Source: Flavobacterium poyangense (GTDB taxonomy: Bacteria; Bacteroidota; Bacteroidia; Flavobacteriales; Flavobacteriaceae). From it: 64,000 nucleotides of DNA. Position 1 is the stretch's first letter. The number at the start of each line of letters is the position of its first letter. The position numbers and the translations under genes are program-made. Of the stretch, positions 27,596-36,487 are shown in pieces. Where the stretch lies: NCBI RefSeq assembly GCF_011751075.1, contig NZ_JAALLN010000001.1, positions 124,001 through 188,000 on the forward strand, written 5' to 3'. The notes under the pieces were generated by a model. The model was not told where the DNA came from and did no database searches. It saw only the letters and a program-made list of their open reading frames with translations.

Positions 27596-29092
27596 ATGTT
27601 CAAATCTAAAATAATACTTTTTCTTTTTCTTCCATTTTTGATGGTTTCACAAAATAAGACGTTAACAACAAACGAGTTAAAACAAGATCTTACTATTTTT
27701 AAAGAAATTAGAAAAAAAGCCAATTCCGGTCTTTATAAATACCGCACCAAAAAACAAATTGACAGCATTTATTCGTGGGCATTTAACGAAATAAAGAAAC
27801 CAAAAGAGTTACTTGATTTTTATAAAGTAATTTTAAAAATTACCGATTTTGAAGGAAGTACACATAATGATACTTCCCTGCCCGATGGTTTTGAAAAAAA
27901 ATACTTTACCGGAAACGGATTCTTTCCTTATCCCATAAAACTAATCCAGAATAAAATTCTTGTAAATTTTAAAAATCCTGAAATTCCTTTAGGCTCGCAA
28001 ATACATAGCATTAACGGAATAAAAAGTGACCAAATAATTCGTGATTTTTATAAATACTATACCACAGACGGCTTTAATATCTCCGGAAAATCTATTGGAA
28101 TAACTTCTACTTTTGCTAAATATTTTGCTTTAGAATATGGCATGCAAAATAAGTTTACTGTAACGTATTCTGCACCTTATGAATCAGCGATTTTAAGCAA
28201 AACTATTGCCGGAGTAAATAATGATGTAAGAAAAGAAAATTTAAAAAAACGTTACTCCCTGCCCATTGATAGTTTGCAATTTAGCAGTGCTCAAAAAGAC
28301 AAATATTATTTTAAAATTCTCAACCAAAATACTGCTTTGCTTTCTATACACACTTTTGTAATTGGCCGTAATGCCAAAGACAAAGAACATTTGGCTTATA
28401 AAAAATATCTGGACAGTTGTTTTCAAAATCTTTCTCAAAACACGGCTATTAAAAATTTAATTGTTGATGTAAGAAATAATGGCGGTGGCACAGACCCGAA
28501 CGACATTTTAACTTTCTCCTATCTTACACAAAAATCATATCAGGAAAATGCATCAGCTTATGTCACTTTCCAAAATATTCCTTTTCCAAATTATTTTGTT
28601 TACGAAGAAACGGAACCTCAAAAACAAAAAGAAGAACGATTAGATTTTGAAAATGAATTAAAAGAAGAATTTACCATTTTAAAAAACAATAACTATTTTC
28701 AAAATCAAAAATTTAATGTTGTATTACAGCCAGATAAAAATGCTTTCAAAGGCCAGATTTATCTGCTTATAAGCCCTCGAATTGCTTCTGCAGGATCGCT
28801 TTTTGCTTCATTAATTGCAGGAAAAACAAACGCTATTATTATTGGAGAAGAAACTATGGGCGGCTATTTTGGGCATAACGGTCATACACCTGTTGAATAT
28901 GAACTGCCGAATTCTAAAATTAAAACACAGTTTTCTATCGTCAATTTAGAACAAGATGTTACCAAAAAACCAAATCAATTCTTTGGCAGAGGCGTAATTC
29001 CAAATTATGAGGTTCCTCAGACTTTTGAAGACTTTATGAAAAACAAGGACACGCAAATAGATTATACTTTGAATCTAATAAATAAGAATTAA
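27596..29092 (+). CDS. Secreted S41-family peptidase
   Basis: A 498-residue protein with a signal peptide (MFKSKIILFLFLPFLMVSQ). The C-terminal protease domain shows LIVDVRNNGGGTDPND at about 283-298 and SPRIASAGSLFASLIAG near 400, in which the serine of SAGS is the expected nucleophile, followed by GEETMGGYFGHNG. This arrangement fits C-terminal-processing-like S41 proteases; no PDZ domain is evident, and the N-terminal part is a helical region found in short-form Bacteroidota members. It probably acts in the periplasm or at the outer membrane. Substrate unknown. Confidence 0.85.
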   Translation: MFKSKIILFLFLPFLMVSQNKTLTTNELKQDLTIFKEIRKKANSGLYKYRTKKQIDSIYSWAFNEIKKPKELLDFYKVILKITDFEGSTHNDTSLPDGFEKKYFTGNGFFPYPIKLIQNKILVNFKNPEIPLGSQIHSINGIKSDQIIRDFYKYYTTDGFNISGKSIGITSTFAKYFALEYGMQNKFTVTYSAPYESAILSKTIAGVNNDVRKENLKKRYSLPIDSLQFSSAQKDKYYFKILNQNTALLSIHTFVIGRNAKDKEHLAYKKYLDSCFQNLSQNTAIKNLIVDVRNNGGGTDPNDILTFSYLTQKSYQENASAYVTFQNIPFPNYFVYEETEPQKQKEERLDFENELKEEFTILKNNNYFQNQKFNVVLQPDKNAFKGQIYLLISPRIASAGSLFASLIAGKTNAIIIGEETMGGYFGHNGHTPVEYELPNSKIKTQFSIVNLEQDVTKKPNQFFGRGVIPNYEVPQTFEDFMKNKDTQIDYTLNLINKN

Positions 29093-29198
29093 ATTATTTC
29101 TAAAGCAAAATGAAAATCAAATAAACAATCCAAAAAATTGTATAACTGATTTTTACTTTAAAAAAGAGAACTTTATCATAATAAAAAAACGACTCATT

Positions 29199-30086
29199 AT
29201 GAAAAAGTTATTTTACACCTCAAACGCATTACTTTTATTAGTTTTAGGTTTATTGATTTCTTGTAATCAATCTAAAACCACTCGTAATGAAACAGCAATA
29301 AAAGCCAAAGAACACAAAAAAATAGAATATAAAAAACCAAAATCTGTTGCATATCATTTTGAAAAAACTAAAGAATGGCTAAAAACAAATGAAGCTGACA
29401 GCACTAAAACTGCAATAGTTTATGCCATAAACCGAACGGATAAAAAGAATTTAGCGAAAATGGATTCGATTGTGGTTCCTACAGATTTTAGCGGTGATCT
29501 CGTTTACTATCTCCCTTTTCCCCTGCATGTTACTTCTCTGGAAAATGTCTCAAAAGTTCTTATCTTCTCTTATCCGACTCAAGTATTTGCAGCTTATGAA
29601 AACGGCGAACTGGTCTATACCGGTCCGACCAATATGGGGCGAAAAAAAGATCCCACACCAACCGGCTTGTTTTTTACCAACTGGAAAGCAGAGCAAACAA
29701 CCAGCACTTTTAACGATGAATGGGACTTAAAATGGAATTTTAATATCGAAAATAAACTGGGCGTTGGTTTTCACCAATACGAATTACCGGGTTATCCTGC
29801 CTCACATTCCTGCTTAAGACTCCTTGAAAAAGATGCCAAATACCTGTACAAATGGGCAGACGAATGGATTTTGAAAGATTCCGAAAATGTAAAAGTAAAA
29901 GGAACTCCGGTTATCGTTTTTGGAAGTTATCCTTTTGACACCTCAAAACCCTGGCTAGAATTAACCAATAACCCAAAAGCATTAGATATTTCAGAATCAG
30001 AATTAGAAAAACAGGTACAACCTTTTTTAAAAAACATTTTAGAGAATCAAAAACTTAGAGAAACCGACCTGACAACAACTCCGTAA
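29199..30086 (+). CDS. L,D-transpeptidase lipoprotein (YkuD domain)
   Basis: A 295-residue protein with a lipoprotein signal: the lipobox LISC places the acylated cysteine at residue 22. The YkuD domain begins KVLIFSYPTQVFAAYENG, runs through TPTGLFFTNWK and ends in the active-site motif HQYELPG...SHSCLRL, with the conserved His, Ser-His and catalytic Cys present. L,D-transpeptidases form 3-3 cross-links in peptidoglycan or attach proteins to it. It is 106 bp downstream of the S41 peptidase on the same strand. Confidence 0.9.
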   Translation: MKKLFYTSNALLLLVLGLLISCNQSKTTRNETAIKAKEHKKIEYKKPKSVAYHFEKTKEWLKTNEADSTKTAIVYAINRTDKKNLAKMDSIVVPTDFSGDLVYYLPFPLHVTSLENVSKVLIFSYPTQVFAAYENGELVYTGPTNMGRKKDPTPTGLFFTNWKAEQTTSTFNDEWDLKWNFNIENKLGVGFHQYELPGYPASHSCLRLLEKDAKYLYKWADEWILKDSENVKVKGTPVIVFGSYPFDTSKPWLELTNNPKALDISESELEKQVQPFLKNILENQKLRETDLTTTP

Positions 30087-30152
30087 GATGTAAGATTTGT
30101 TTTTCTTGGCGATTCCTACTATTAACTTAACCGCAAAGTTCGCAAATTTCCT

Positions 30153-30226
30153 CACGCAGATTTAGCAGATTGTTTTTATCAAAATAATAACGCAAAAAAA
30201 TCAGCGTAATCTGCTAAATCTGCGTG
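30153..30226. repeat. CACGCAGATTTAGCAGATT hairpin element
   Basis: CACGCAGATTTAGCAGATT (30153-30171) and its exact reverse complement (30208-30226) form a 19-bp stem around a 36-nt loop. Outer flanks with CCGCAAAGTTCGC and CTTTGCAGTT extend the symmetry. Relatives are at 54.2-54.5 and 59.24-59.34 kb. Confidence 0.8.
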
Positions 30227-30281
30227 CAAAAGACTTTTCGTCTTTGCAGTTAAAATTCAAACTCCAGAAATCACAGAGTTC

Positions 30282-30317
30282 AAAAAAAAGGCGCAAGAAT
30301 CAAATCTTACGCCTTTG
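30282..30317 (-). terminator. Intrinsic terminator of guaB
   Basis: On the minus strand AAAGGCGTAAGA and TCTTGCGCCTTT form a hairpin with one mismatch followed by an eight-T run, 20 bp beyond the guaB stop. Confidence 0.8.
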
Positions 30318-30336
30318 GCTTTATACAGAGAACAAA

Positions 30337-31809
30337 TTATCTTGAATAATTTGGAGCTTCTTTAGTAATAGTAACATTATGCGGGTGGCTTTCTGTAATT
30401 CCACTTGAAGTGATTCTAACAAAACGCCCTGTTTCCTGTAAAGTCGGTATATCTTTTGATCCACAGTATCCCATTCCGGCACGAAGACCACCAACGAACT
30501 GAAGCATACTTTCGTTTAATTCTCCTTTGTAAGGAACACGACCTACAATTCCTTCCGGAACCAGTTTTTTAACATCATCTTCAACATCCTGGAAATAACG
30601 GTCTTTTGATCCGCCTTGCATTGCTTCTACAGATCCCATTCCGCGATAAGATTTGAATTTTCTTCCTTCGAAAATAATAGTTTCTCCCGGAGATTCTTTT
30701 GTTCCTGCCAATAATGAACCTAACATTACACAGTCAGCTCCGGCAGCGATTGCTTTAGGAATATCTCCTGTATAACGAATTCCTCCATCAGCAATTACGG
30801 GAACTCCCGATCCTTTTATAGCTGCTGCTACTTCAAGAACCGCAGAAAATTGGGGAAAACCAACACCGGCAACGATACGAGTAGTACAGATAGAACCAGG
30901 TCCGATCCCTACTTTTACACCGTCAGCGCCATTTTCTACTAAATATTTAGCAGCTTCCGGAGTTGCAATATTACCTACAATTACATCAATGTTTGGGAAT
31001 TTTGTTTTTACTTCTTTCAACACATTCACGACACCTTCTGTATGTCCGTGAGCAGTATCGATAATAATAGCATCTACTCCTGCAGCAACTAAAGCTTCAG
31101 CTCTCTGAACTGCATCTCCTGTAACTCCAATTGCAGCGGCTACTCTCAAACGTCCAAAAACGTCTTTGTTTGCTATTGGTTTTTGAGTTAGTTTGGTAAT
31201 ATCTCTAAAAGTAATTAAACCAACTAATTCATATTTATCATTTACAACCGGTAATTTTTCGATTTTGTGACCTTGCAGAACTACTTCTGCCTGCTCTAAT
31301 GAAGTTCCTTCTGCAACGGTAACTAAGTTTGTACTTGTCATTACCTCTACAATTGGTCTTGCACCGTTTTTCTCAAAACGCAAATCACGGTTTGTAACAA
31401 TACCTTTTAAAATTTTATTCTCATCAACAATTGGAATTCCACCAATTCCGAATTCTTTCATTGCATTTTTTGCATCTGCAATTGTTGAAGTCAACGGTAA
31501 AGTTACCGGATCGATAATCATACCTGCCTCAGCACGTTTTACTTTTCTAACCTCTGCAGCTTGCTGCTCAATAGTCATATTCTTATGCAAAACACTTATT
31601 CCGCCTTCCTGTGCCATAGCGATAGCCATTGCACTTTCGGAAACGGTATCCATAGCAGCTGATACTATTGGAACGTTTAGCGTAATGTTTCTTGAAAATT
31701 TTGATTTGATGCTCACTTCGCGTGGAAGCACATTCGAGTAGTTAGGTACTAATAATACATCGTCATAAGTTAAACCTTCGCCGATAATCTTGGAGTTGTG
31801 TGCTATCAT
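30337..31809 (-). CDS. guaB: IMP dehydrogenase
   Basis: A 490-residue enzyme oxidising IMP to XMP, the committed step to guanine nucleotides. The catalytic barrel is interrupted by two CBS domains at roughly 95-205 ([15 protein letters not shown] and [15 protein letters not shown] mark their ends). The active-site loop [15 protein letters not shown] contains the catalytic cysteine, and the flap region has GMGSVEAM. The length is typical. A clear TAnnTTTG promoter and a terminator bracket it as a single-gene transcript. Confidence 0.97.
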   Translation of the reverse strand: MIAHNSKIIGEGLTYDDVLLVPNYSNVLPREVSIKSKFSRNITLNVPIVSAAMDTVSESAMAIAMAQEGGISVLHKNMTIEQQAAEVRKVKRAEAGMIIDPVTLPLTSTIADAKNAMKEFGIGGIPIVDENKILKGIVTNRDLRFEKNGARPIVEVMTSTNLVTVAEGTSLEQAEVVLQGHKIEKLPVVNDKYELVGLITFRDITKLTQKPIANKDVFGRLRVAAAIGVTGDAVQRAEALVAAGVDAIIIDTAHGHTEGVVNVLKEVKTKFPNIDVIVGNIATPEAAKYLVENGADGVKVGIGPGSICTTRIVAGVGFPQFSAVLEVAAAIKGSGVPVIADGGIRYTGDIPKAIAAGADCVMLGSLLAGTKESPGETIIFEGRKFKSYRGMGSVEAMQGGSKDRYFQDVEDDVKKLVPEGIVGRVPYKGELNESMLQFVGGLRAGMGYCGSKDIPTLQETGRFVRITSSGITESHPHNVTITKEAPNYSR

Positions 31810-31835
31810 GTTGCAATTTCTAGTTGAATTGCGTG

Positions 31836-31843
31836 CAAATATA
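31836..31843 (-). promoter_or_regulatory. Promoter -7 box of guaB
   Basis: The minus strand reads TATATTTG, an exact TAnnTTTG match, 26 bp upstream of the guaB ATG. The remainder of the 431-bp gap to 32240 holds the ACCATATAAGT repeats and no gene. Confidence 0.6.
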
Positions 31844-32010
31844 GTGAATAAATTGCAAACTTGTTTACTAACTTATTCATAAAATTCGTTTTACAAGAAA
31901 GGACTTACAAATATAAAAGTATGTAATTCTATATCATAATATACTAATTTCTACTGCTGGCCTGACTGTACGGAATAGTACACAGCTAAAATATATAGGT
32001 TATCTTTTTA

Positions 32011-32235
32011 AACCATATAAGTTATAAAAGTTCATTAAAGTTTTTCTTTTTCTAAAATAGAGTAGAAAATTCTTATGCTCGCTTAAGCTCTGCACTCAGT
32101 ATTTGGTTTTGAACCATATAAGTAATATAAGTCTATTTAAACTTTACTTTAAATAATTAAAGAGAAAAAACACATCCGCTCCCAATTTAACGCATGCTAT
32201 TAATATGAACTTATATCACTTATATGGTTCAAAAC
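32011..32235. repeat. ACCATATAAGT repeat cluster with an inverted copy
   Basis: Direct copies begin at 32011 (AACCATATAAGTTATAAAAG) and 32105 (GGTTTTGAACCATATAAGT...), and an inverted copy ends at 32235 (ACTTATATGGTTCAAAAC). The second and third can pair over about 27 bp. No reading frame of substance lies inside. The repeat reaches to 6 bp before the stop of the DUF5723 gene. Confidence 0.75.
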
Positions 32236-32240
32236 ACGCG

Positions 32241-33644
32241 TCAATCCTCATTATTCTGAAAGACAAAATTAAAGCCGAATTGAAATGCCAGACTATTCGC
32301 TTTTGCAACATCTTTATACTCCAGAACATTATCGACCAGGGCGTAAAGATTAAATTTCCCTATTGTCCCGGAAAGTCCCAGGCCAATATTCTTTTTAGAA
32401 AAGGTATCAAAAGTATAAGTAACTTTTGCATCTAACTTTTCAAAAATACTACGTTTGTAAAAAGCCGTAAAAGCTACCAAAGGACCTCTGGGCATTGTCA
32501 TCATAAACAACTGACCTCCAACATCGTTCAGATACTTTCGACTTACACTACCTCTACAATTACATTCCTCATCTGATCGGGATTCTCCGAACGAATATTG
32601 CATAGAAGAATAAAATTTAACCGGCCTCCAAGTGGTATATTTACTATAAAGTGTATCACGAGGGATGGCTTTTTTGAATTCATCAAAGACATTATCAGGA
32701 TCATTGCTACCGGAAAAAATAGGATTAACCCCATCGTACTTATACTGCCCTTTATAGGTTAGAGTCTGAACATCTTTTGATTGTTTTATAAAACCAACAT
32801 CCACAACACTAGCCGTAAACTGAAGATTTTCTTTGAAATAATAGGTAAGCCCGGCATCGAAACCTAAACCCAAACTTCCATTAAAGAAAGTATTACGAGC
32901 CAGATCACTCGCTACATTTCCGTCATAATCGTCTTCTCTAAAATTGGCAATTCCGGACGTTTTAACTTCCATATTGGATAAAATCGCCTGATTGTAAAAA
33001 TTTGGCGTACCTGCATTTTGCCCTGTATAAATATAACCGGAATTCTTTGTTGATGTTATATTAGCACCACTTGAATAAATCTTAGCGCGACCACCGAGGA
33101 CTAATTTTTCATTTACTTTTTTATGAAATCCGACATGTAATACCGAAAGTACTTCTGCTTTAAGATTTAAGTCTGCCAGATTAAATGATTTTCCTATGTA
33201 ATTGCGATTTCCGTCTATTGCCAGAATGCCAAGATCTTTGGGGAAATACATCAGAAAATCGAACTCCTGATAGACTCCAAACGAAACATACGATTTACTG
33301 TCCCTGTCTCCTACTCTAAAACCTCCTGAAAATATTTCAAGCTGTTGATTGACATGCGTTTTATCGCTATCAGATGATTTATTTACAATTCTTCGGACTT
33401 TCTCATTAAAATCAACTCCGTTATCAGCAAATAAATCGTAAGCAGAAAAACTCTTAGATCCTATATTTGCTGAAACTCCGGACAATAATGGAACTCCGAA
33501 ATAAAATTTATACGACACATCAGCACCCGGATTTACAAGTGATGATTGCGGAATAGAGGTAAAATTATACAATACTTCTTTATTCTGAGAGAAAGAAGAC
33601 AATTGAAAAAACACTACTAAAAAAACAAACCAAGCCTTTTTCAT
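32241..33644 (-). CDS. DUF5723 family outer-membrane beta-barrel protein
   Basis: A 467-residue protein with a signal peptide (1-20, ending SSFSQ) and alternating aromatic/hydrophobic strands throughout, ending in FQFGFNFVFQ, as expected of an outer-membrane barrel. SSLVNPGADVSYKFYFGVPLLSGVS is the hallmark start of DUF5723 (given in parts: NPGADV, FGVPLLSG). The family is Bacteroidota-specific with no assigned role. Its start overlaps the stop of the upstream lipoprotein gene by 4 bp, so the two are translationally coupled and likely work together at the outer membrane. Confidence 0.82.
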   Translation of the reverse strand: MKKAWFVFLVVFFQLSSFSQNKEVLYNFTSIPQSSLVNPGADVSYKFYFGVPLLSGVSANIGSKSFSAYDLFADNGVDFNEKVRRIVNKSSDSDKTHVNQQLEIFSGGFRVGDRDSKSYVSFGVYQEFDFLMYFPKDLGILAIDGNRNYIGKSFNLADLNLKAEVLSVLHVGFHKKVNEKLVLGGRAKIYSSGANITSTKNSGYIYTGQNAGTPNFYNQAILSNMEVKTSGIANFREDDYDGNVASDLARNTFFNGSLGLGFDAGLTYYFKENLQFTASVVDVGFIKQSKDVQTLTYKGQYKYDGVNPIFSGSNDPDNVFDEFKKAIPRDTLYSKYTTWRPVKFYSSMQYSFGESRSDEECNCRGSVSRKYLNDVGGQLFMMTMPRGPLVAFTAFYKRSIFEKLDAKVTYTFDTFSKKNIGLGLSGTIGKFNLYALVDNVLEYKDVAKANSLAFQFGFNFVFQNNED

Positions 33645-34195
33645 TCTACTTCCATATAAACCGTTGCACCTGATTTCAATTTTATACTTCCCGGGCTATT
33701 TTCGTTTAGAGGCGGACCGGCAGCCATTTGTACTAAAAAACCAATCTTAGCCGTATTTTTTAATAAATCTAATCGCTGATTTTCAAAAACTTCTACTGGA
33801 TATTGTATCACATTTGAACCTCCTGAATAAGCAGGAACCACCAGTGTTATTGTATCCAGAGTTTTATTATCCTCACTAATAAGCAATAGTTTTACAGTAA
33901 AAGCTCTCTCTATCGTATTGTTTATTTCAAAATTAAATTCCGCTTTTATCAGATCATTTCGCAAAAATTTCCTCTTAAAAACATCAAATTCCTGTACATC
34001 AGACGCTACGTCCTGCTCCACACCGTTATCAACAAATTGATTCGCCGGAACATCAAAGTAAGCCAAATTCCCCACTAGAACAGGATTTAATTTCAGGTCA
34101 TCCACCTGCTTAAAATCTAAATCACTTGAACATGAAACGAAGAGTAATGGAAAAAAAATAAAGGGGAAAATTTTATTCTGAAAGTATAATTTCAT
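33641..34195 (-). CDS. Lipoprotein of unknown function, coupled to DUF5723
   Basis: A 184-residue protein with a lipoprotein signal peptide: the lipobox FVSC places the modified cysteine at about residue 22, followed by SSDLDFKQVDDLKLNPVL. The remainder is predicted beta-rich and ends at a MEVE tail. No named domain is recognised. The 4-bp overlap with the DUF5723 barrel gene suggests a periplasmic or surface partner. Confidence 0.8.
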   Translation of the reverse strand: MKLYFQNKIFPFIFFPLLFVSCSSDLDFKQVDDLKLNPVLVGNLAYFDVPANQFVDNGVEQDVASDVQEFDVFKRKFLRNDLIKAEFNFEINNTIERAFTVKLLLISEDNKTLDTITLVVPAYSGGSNVIQYPVEVFENQRLDLLKNTAKIGFLVQMAAGPPLNENSPGSIKLKSGATVYMEVE

Positions 34196-34280
34196 GACTA
34201 CATGATAATTTGGTTATAAGAACTATAACATTAAAAGTTAATAATTATTATTTTTTTTGCGAGATAAAGATACTTGATTT

Positions 34281-35147
34281 TTAATGATACTTCCCAAACA
34301 ATTTTGATGCTTCATTATAAGCGCTTTCAAAACTTAAAGAATTTAGTTCTGTCCTTTTTTTATTTGCCGTAAAATAAGAAATCAATTTTTCGGTAGGCAT
34401 GTTTCCTGTTAGTTTATCCGTAGCCATTGGACAGCCGCCAAATCCCTGAATTGCTCCATCAAAACGAACACATCCTGCCTTATGTGCCGCATCTATTTTC
34501 TCAAACCAGCTATCAGGCGTGGTATGCAAATGTGCTCCGAATTCTATTTGCGGGTATTTCAGAATTAAATTCGAAAAAAGATACGTAATCACTTCCGGCG
34601 TAGAACTTCCGACAGTATCTGAAAGCGACAAGATTTTCACTCCCATTTCAGACAACTTTTCGGTCCATTCCCCTACTATCTCAACATTCCATGGATCTCC
34701 ATACGGATTTCCGAAGCCCATAGAAAGATATGTTACCACTTCTTTATTTTTTTTATCGGCAATTTCAAGAATTTCCGTCAGAGTAACCAAAGATTCTGCT
34801 ATCGTTTTATGGGTATTTCGCATCTGAAAATTCTCTGATATCGAAAAAGGAAAACCCAGATACTGAATGGGTTCGTGTTCAGCTGCTAAAGTCGCTCCTT
34901 GCGTATTTGCAATTATAGCCAAAAGTTTACTGGTAGTTTGAGATAAATCAAGCTGAGCCAAAACTTCTGCCGTATCCTGCATTTGTGGAATCGCTTTTGG
35001 AGACACAAAACTTCCAAAATCAATTGTATCAAATCCCACTCTAAGCAAAGCTTGTATATAGGAAACCTTATTTTGAGTCGGAATAAAATCCTTGATACCT
35101 TGCATAGCATCACGTGGACATTCGATAATTTTAATTTCTTTATTCAA
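34281..35147 (-). CDS. Hydroxymethylglutaryl-CoA lyase
   Basis: A 288-residue TIM-barrel lyase. KIIECPRDAMQGI at about 6-18 supplies the metal-binding Asp, GAHLHTTPDSW the paired histidines, and GAIQGFGGCPMA at about 232-243 the catalytic cysteine. The family splits HMG-CoA into acetoacetate and acetyl-CoA in leucine breakdown. The sequence PRDA instead of the usual PRDG is a minor deviation. It stands alone; a TAnnTTTG box on the minus strand lies at 35219-35226, with a GTAAC operator array directly behind. Confidence 0.9.
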   Translation of the reverse strand: MNKEIKIIECPRDAMQGIKDFIPTQNKVSYIQALLRVGFDTIDFGSFVSPKAIPQMQDTAEVLAQLDLSQTTSKLLAIIANTQGATLAAEHEPIQYLGFPFSISENFQMRNTHKTIAESLVTLTEILEIADKKNKEVVTYLSMGFGNPYGDPWNVEIVGEWTEKLSEMGVKILSLSDTVGSSTPEVITYLFSNLILKYPQIEFGAHLHTTPDSWFEKIDAAHKAGCVRFDGAIQGFGGCPMATDKLTGNMPTEKLISYFTANKKRTELNSLSFESAYNEASKLFGKYH

Positions 35148-35218
35148 AGCTTATTCTTTTATGAAGGCTAAGTTAGTTTCTTTTTTAAAGAAATAAAAAC
35201 TATAATTTTCTTTAATGC

Positions 35219-35226
35219 CAAAATTA
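35219..35226 (-). promoter_or_regulatory. Possible -7 box of the HMG-CoA lyase gene
   Basis: The minus strand reads TAATTTTG, matching TAnnTTTG, 71 bp upstream of the ATG. No TTG at the expected -33 spacing was found. Confidence 0.4.
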
Positions 35227-35235
35227 CTGTATGAG

Positions 35236-35296
35236 GTAACATTTTGCATTGTTACCAAAAAGCGTAACAATGCAAAATGTTACACAAAAGTGTAAC
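35236..35296. promoter_or_regulatory. Operator-like array of five alternating GTAAC/GTTAC boxes
   Basis: GTAAC or its complement GTTAC begins at 35236, 35251, 35264, 35279 and 35292, with a regular 15, 13, 15, 13 spacing. The first four form a perfect palindrome with 20-bp arms (35236-35255 and 35264-35283) and an 8-bp centre; the last two form ATGTTACAC-AAAA-GTGTAACAT. The array lies between outward-facing TAnnTTTG boxes at 35219 (minus) and 35313 (plus). The binding protein is unknown. It lacks a T run, so it is not a simple terminator. Confidence 0.65.
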
Positions 35297-35312
35297 ATCT
35301 TAAAATAATCTG

Positions 35313-35320
35313 TATATTTG
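35313..35320 (+). promoter_or_regulatory. Plus-strand -7 box next to the GTAAC array
   Basis: TATATTTG is an exact TAnnTTTG match 16 bp after the last GTAAC box, which would overlap the -33 region. The next plus-strand gene begins only at 35878, after repeat DNA. Confidence 0.45.
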
Positions 35321-35334
35321 TATTGTTATTAGTT

Positions 35335-35637
35335 CTTTATTTGTAATTAATTCAAGTTGTTTAGTCTAAAAAAAATAAAAAGTAAGAACCAAAAAAAAGA
35401 GAAATGCTGATTTTTTGATTGATTTAGATCAATTGCCTCCAGTTTTAACTGGAGTTAAAGAATAGATTAATAATAAAGAGGCTTTAGCCAAACTCTTTGA
35501 AGATTCAGCTAAAGCCTTTGTCTCTTTCTTAATAAATAACCTCCAGTTAAAACTGGAGGCAATTCAAATAAAATTTGCATTATTTGTATTCGGATTACAA
35601 GTAAATAAAGTGATCAACCAGCAACTTGAATTAATTA
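35335..35637. repeat. Element with AATTCAAGTTG-type inverted ends and nested hairpins
   Basis: TAATTAATTCAAGTTG near 35343 and CAACTTGAATTAATTA near 35622-35637 are inverted. Inside, AATTGCCTCCAGTTTTAACTGGAG (pattern; 35431-35454) is matched perfectly on the other strand at 35541-35564, and a third nested pair GAGGCTTTAGC / GCTAAAGCCTTTGTCTC lies near the centre. Each CTCCAGTT arm is itself palindromic. No credible reading frame is present in 35148-35877. The outer ends resemble those at 3045 and 55.45 kb. Confidence 0.65.
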
Positions 35638-35642
35638 TTTTC

Positions 35643-35742
35643 TAACACATAGAAACATAATTTTGAAAACGAAAAAAGGCATTTCGCTTATTTAAATTTT
35701 CAATTGTCAGTCTGAGCGAAGTCGGAGAACTCATAGTTTTGA
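35643..35742 (+). repeat. Dispersed repeat copy B
   Basis: TAACACATAGAAACATAATTTTG, TTTCGCTTATTTAAATTTTC and AATTGTCAGTCTGAGCGAAG follow in the same order as in the copies at 24.2 and 57.0 kb, and the copy ends CTCATAGTTTT like copy A. Confidence 0.75.
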
Positions 35743-35864
35743 CCATATTCTGGAAATGTACTTCTTTTTCAAACTCATTTTATACGCAAAATATATGTCT
35801 CTATATGCTAAGTTTAATTTTTACAAACTACACCTAATGGGTCACTATTACTATTTATTTTAAT

Positions 35865-35872
35865 TATATTTG
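35865..35872 (+). promoter_or_regulatory. Promoter -7 box of satD
   Basis: TATATTTG lies only 5 bp before the satD ATG, which would give a leaderless or nearly leaderless message. Confidence 0.5.
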
Positions 35873-35877
35873 AATCT

Positions 35878-36483
35878 ATGACTAGTGTAATCACAGGAGA
35901 CATTATTGACTCCAGAAAGCAGACATCAAAAGACTGGGTAGAAGGTTTAAAAAAAATCTTGTCATTATTTGGAGAAGCCCCCACACAATGGGAAGTGTAC
36001 AGAGGAGATGAATTTCAAATCGAAATAAAGAATCCTGAAGACGCTTTATTGTCAGCGATATTAATAAAAGCGCATTTAAAAGCCATTAAACTGGATGCCC
36101 GAATGAGCATTGGTATTGGAAACAAAACGCATGCTGCCGAAAAAATATCTGAAAGTAATGGTTCTGCCTTTATACATTCGGGAGACCTTTTTAAGACTTT
36201 AAAAAAGCAAAAAGTAAATTTAGCAATACGAACAACTGACACATTGATCGATGAGAAAATAAATTTAATGCTTCAACTTGCACTTACTTTTATGAACAAT
36301 TGGCCTATACAAGCTGCTGAATTTGTAGCTATTGCAATAGAAAAGCCCAATTTATCTCAAGAAGAATTAGCACCGAAGTTAGGCATCAAAAGAGCTGCTG
36401 TGAGTCGCAGACAAAAACGGGCCCAATTTGATTTGATACTAAATTTAGATCGTTATTTCAGAAAACAAATAAACAATTTATAG
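35878..36483 (+). CDS. SatD family protein
   Basis: A 201-residue soluble protein. The first third (VITGDIIDSRKQ, EVYRGDEFQIEI and MSIGIGNKTHAAEKISESNGSAF in parts) matches the SatD family, and residues about 155-195 form a helix-turn-helix (LSQEELAPKLGIKRAAVSRRQKRA pattern). The family was named after the Streptococcus mutans sat operon; the molecular function is not established, but a DNA-binding or nucleotide-sensing role is plausible. The DUF3307 membrane gene follows 4 bp later, a recurrent pairing. Confidence 0.82.
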   Translation: MTSVITGDIIDSRKQTSKDWVEGLKKILSLFGEAPTQWEVYRGDEFQIEIKNPEDALLSAILIKAHLKAIKLDARMSIGIGNKTHAAEKISESNGSAFIHSGDLFKTLKKQKVNLAIRTTDTLIDEKINLMLQLALTFMNNWPIQAAEFVAIAIEKPNLSQEELAPKLGIKRAAVSRRQKRAQFDLILNLDRYFRKQINNL

Positions 36484-36487
36484 CCTT

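Noticed and set aside
32205..32435. Plus-strand 76-codon frame
   Set aside because: Begins in the ACCATATAAGT repeat and is antisense to the DUF5723 gene.
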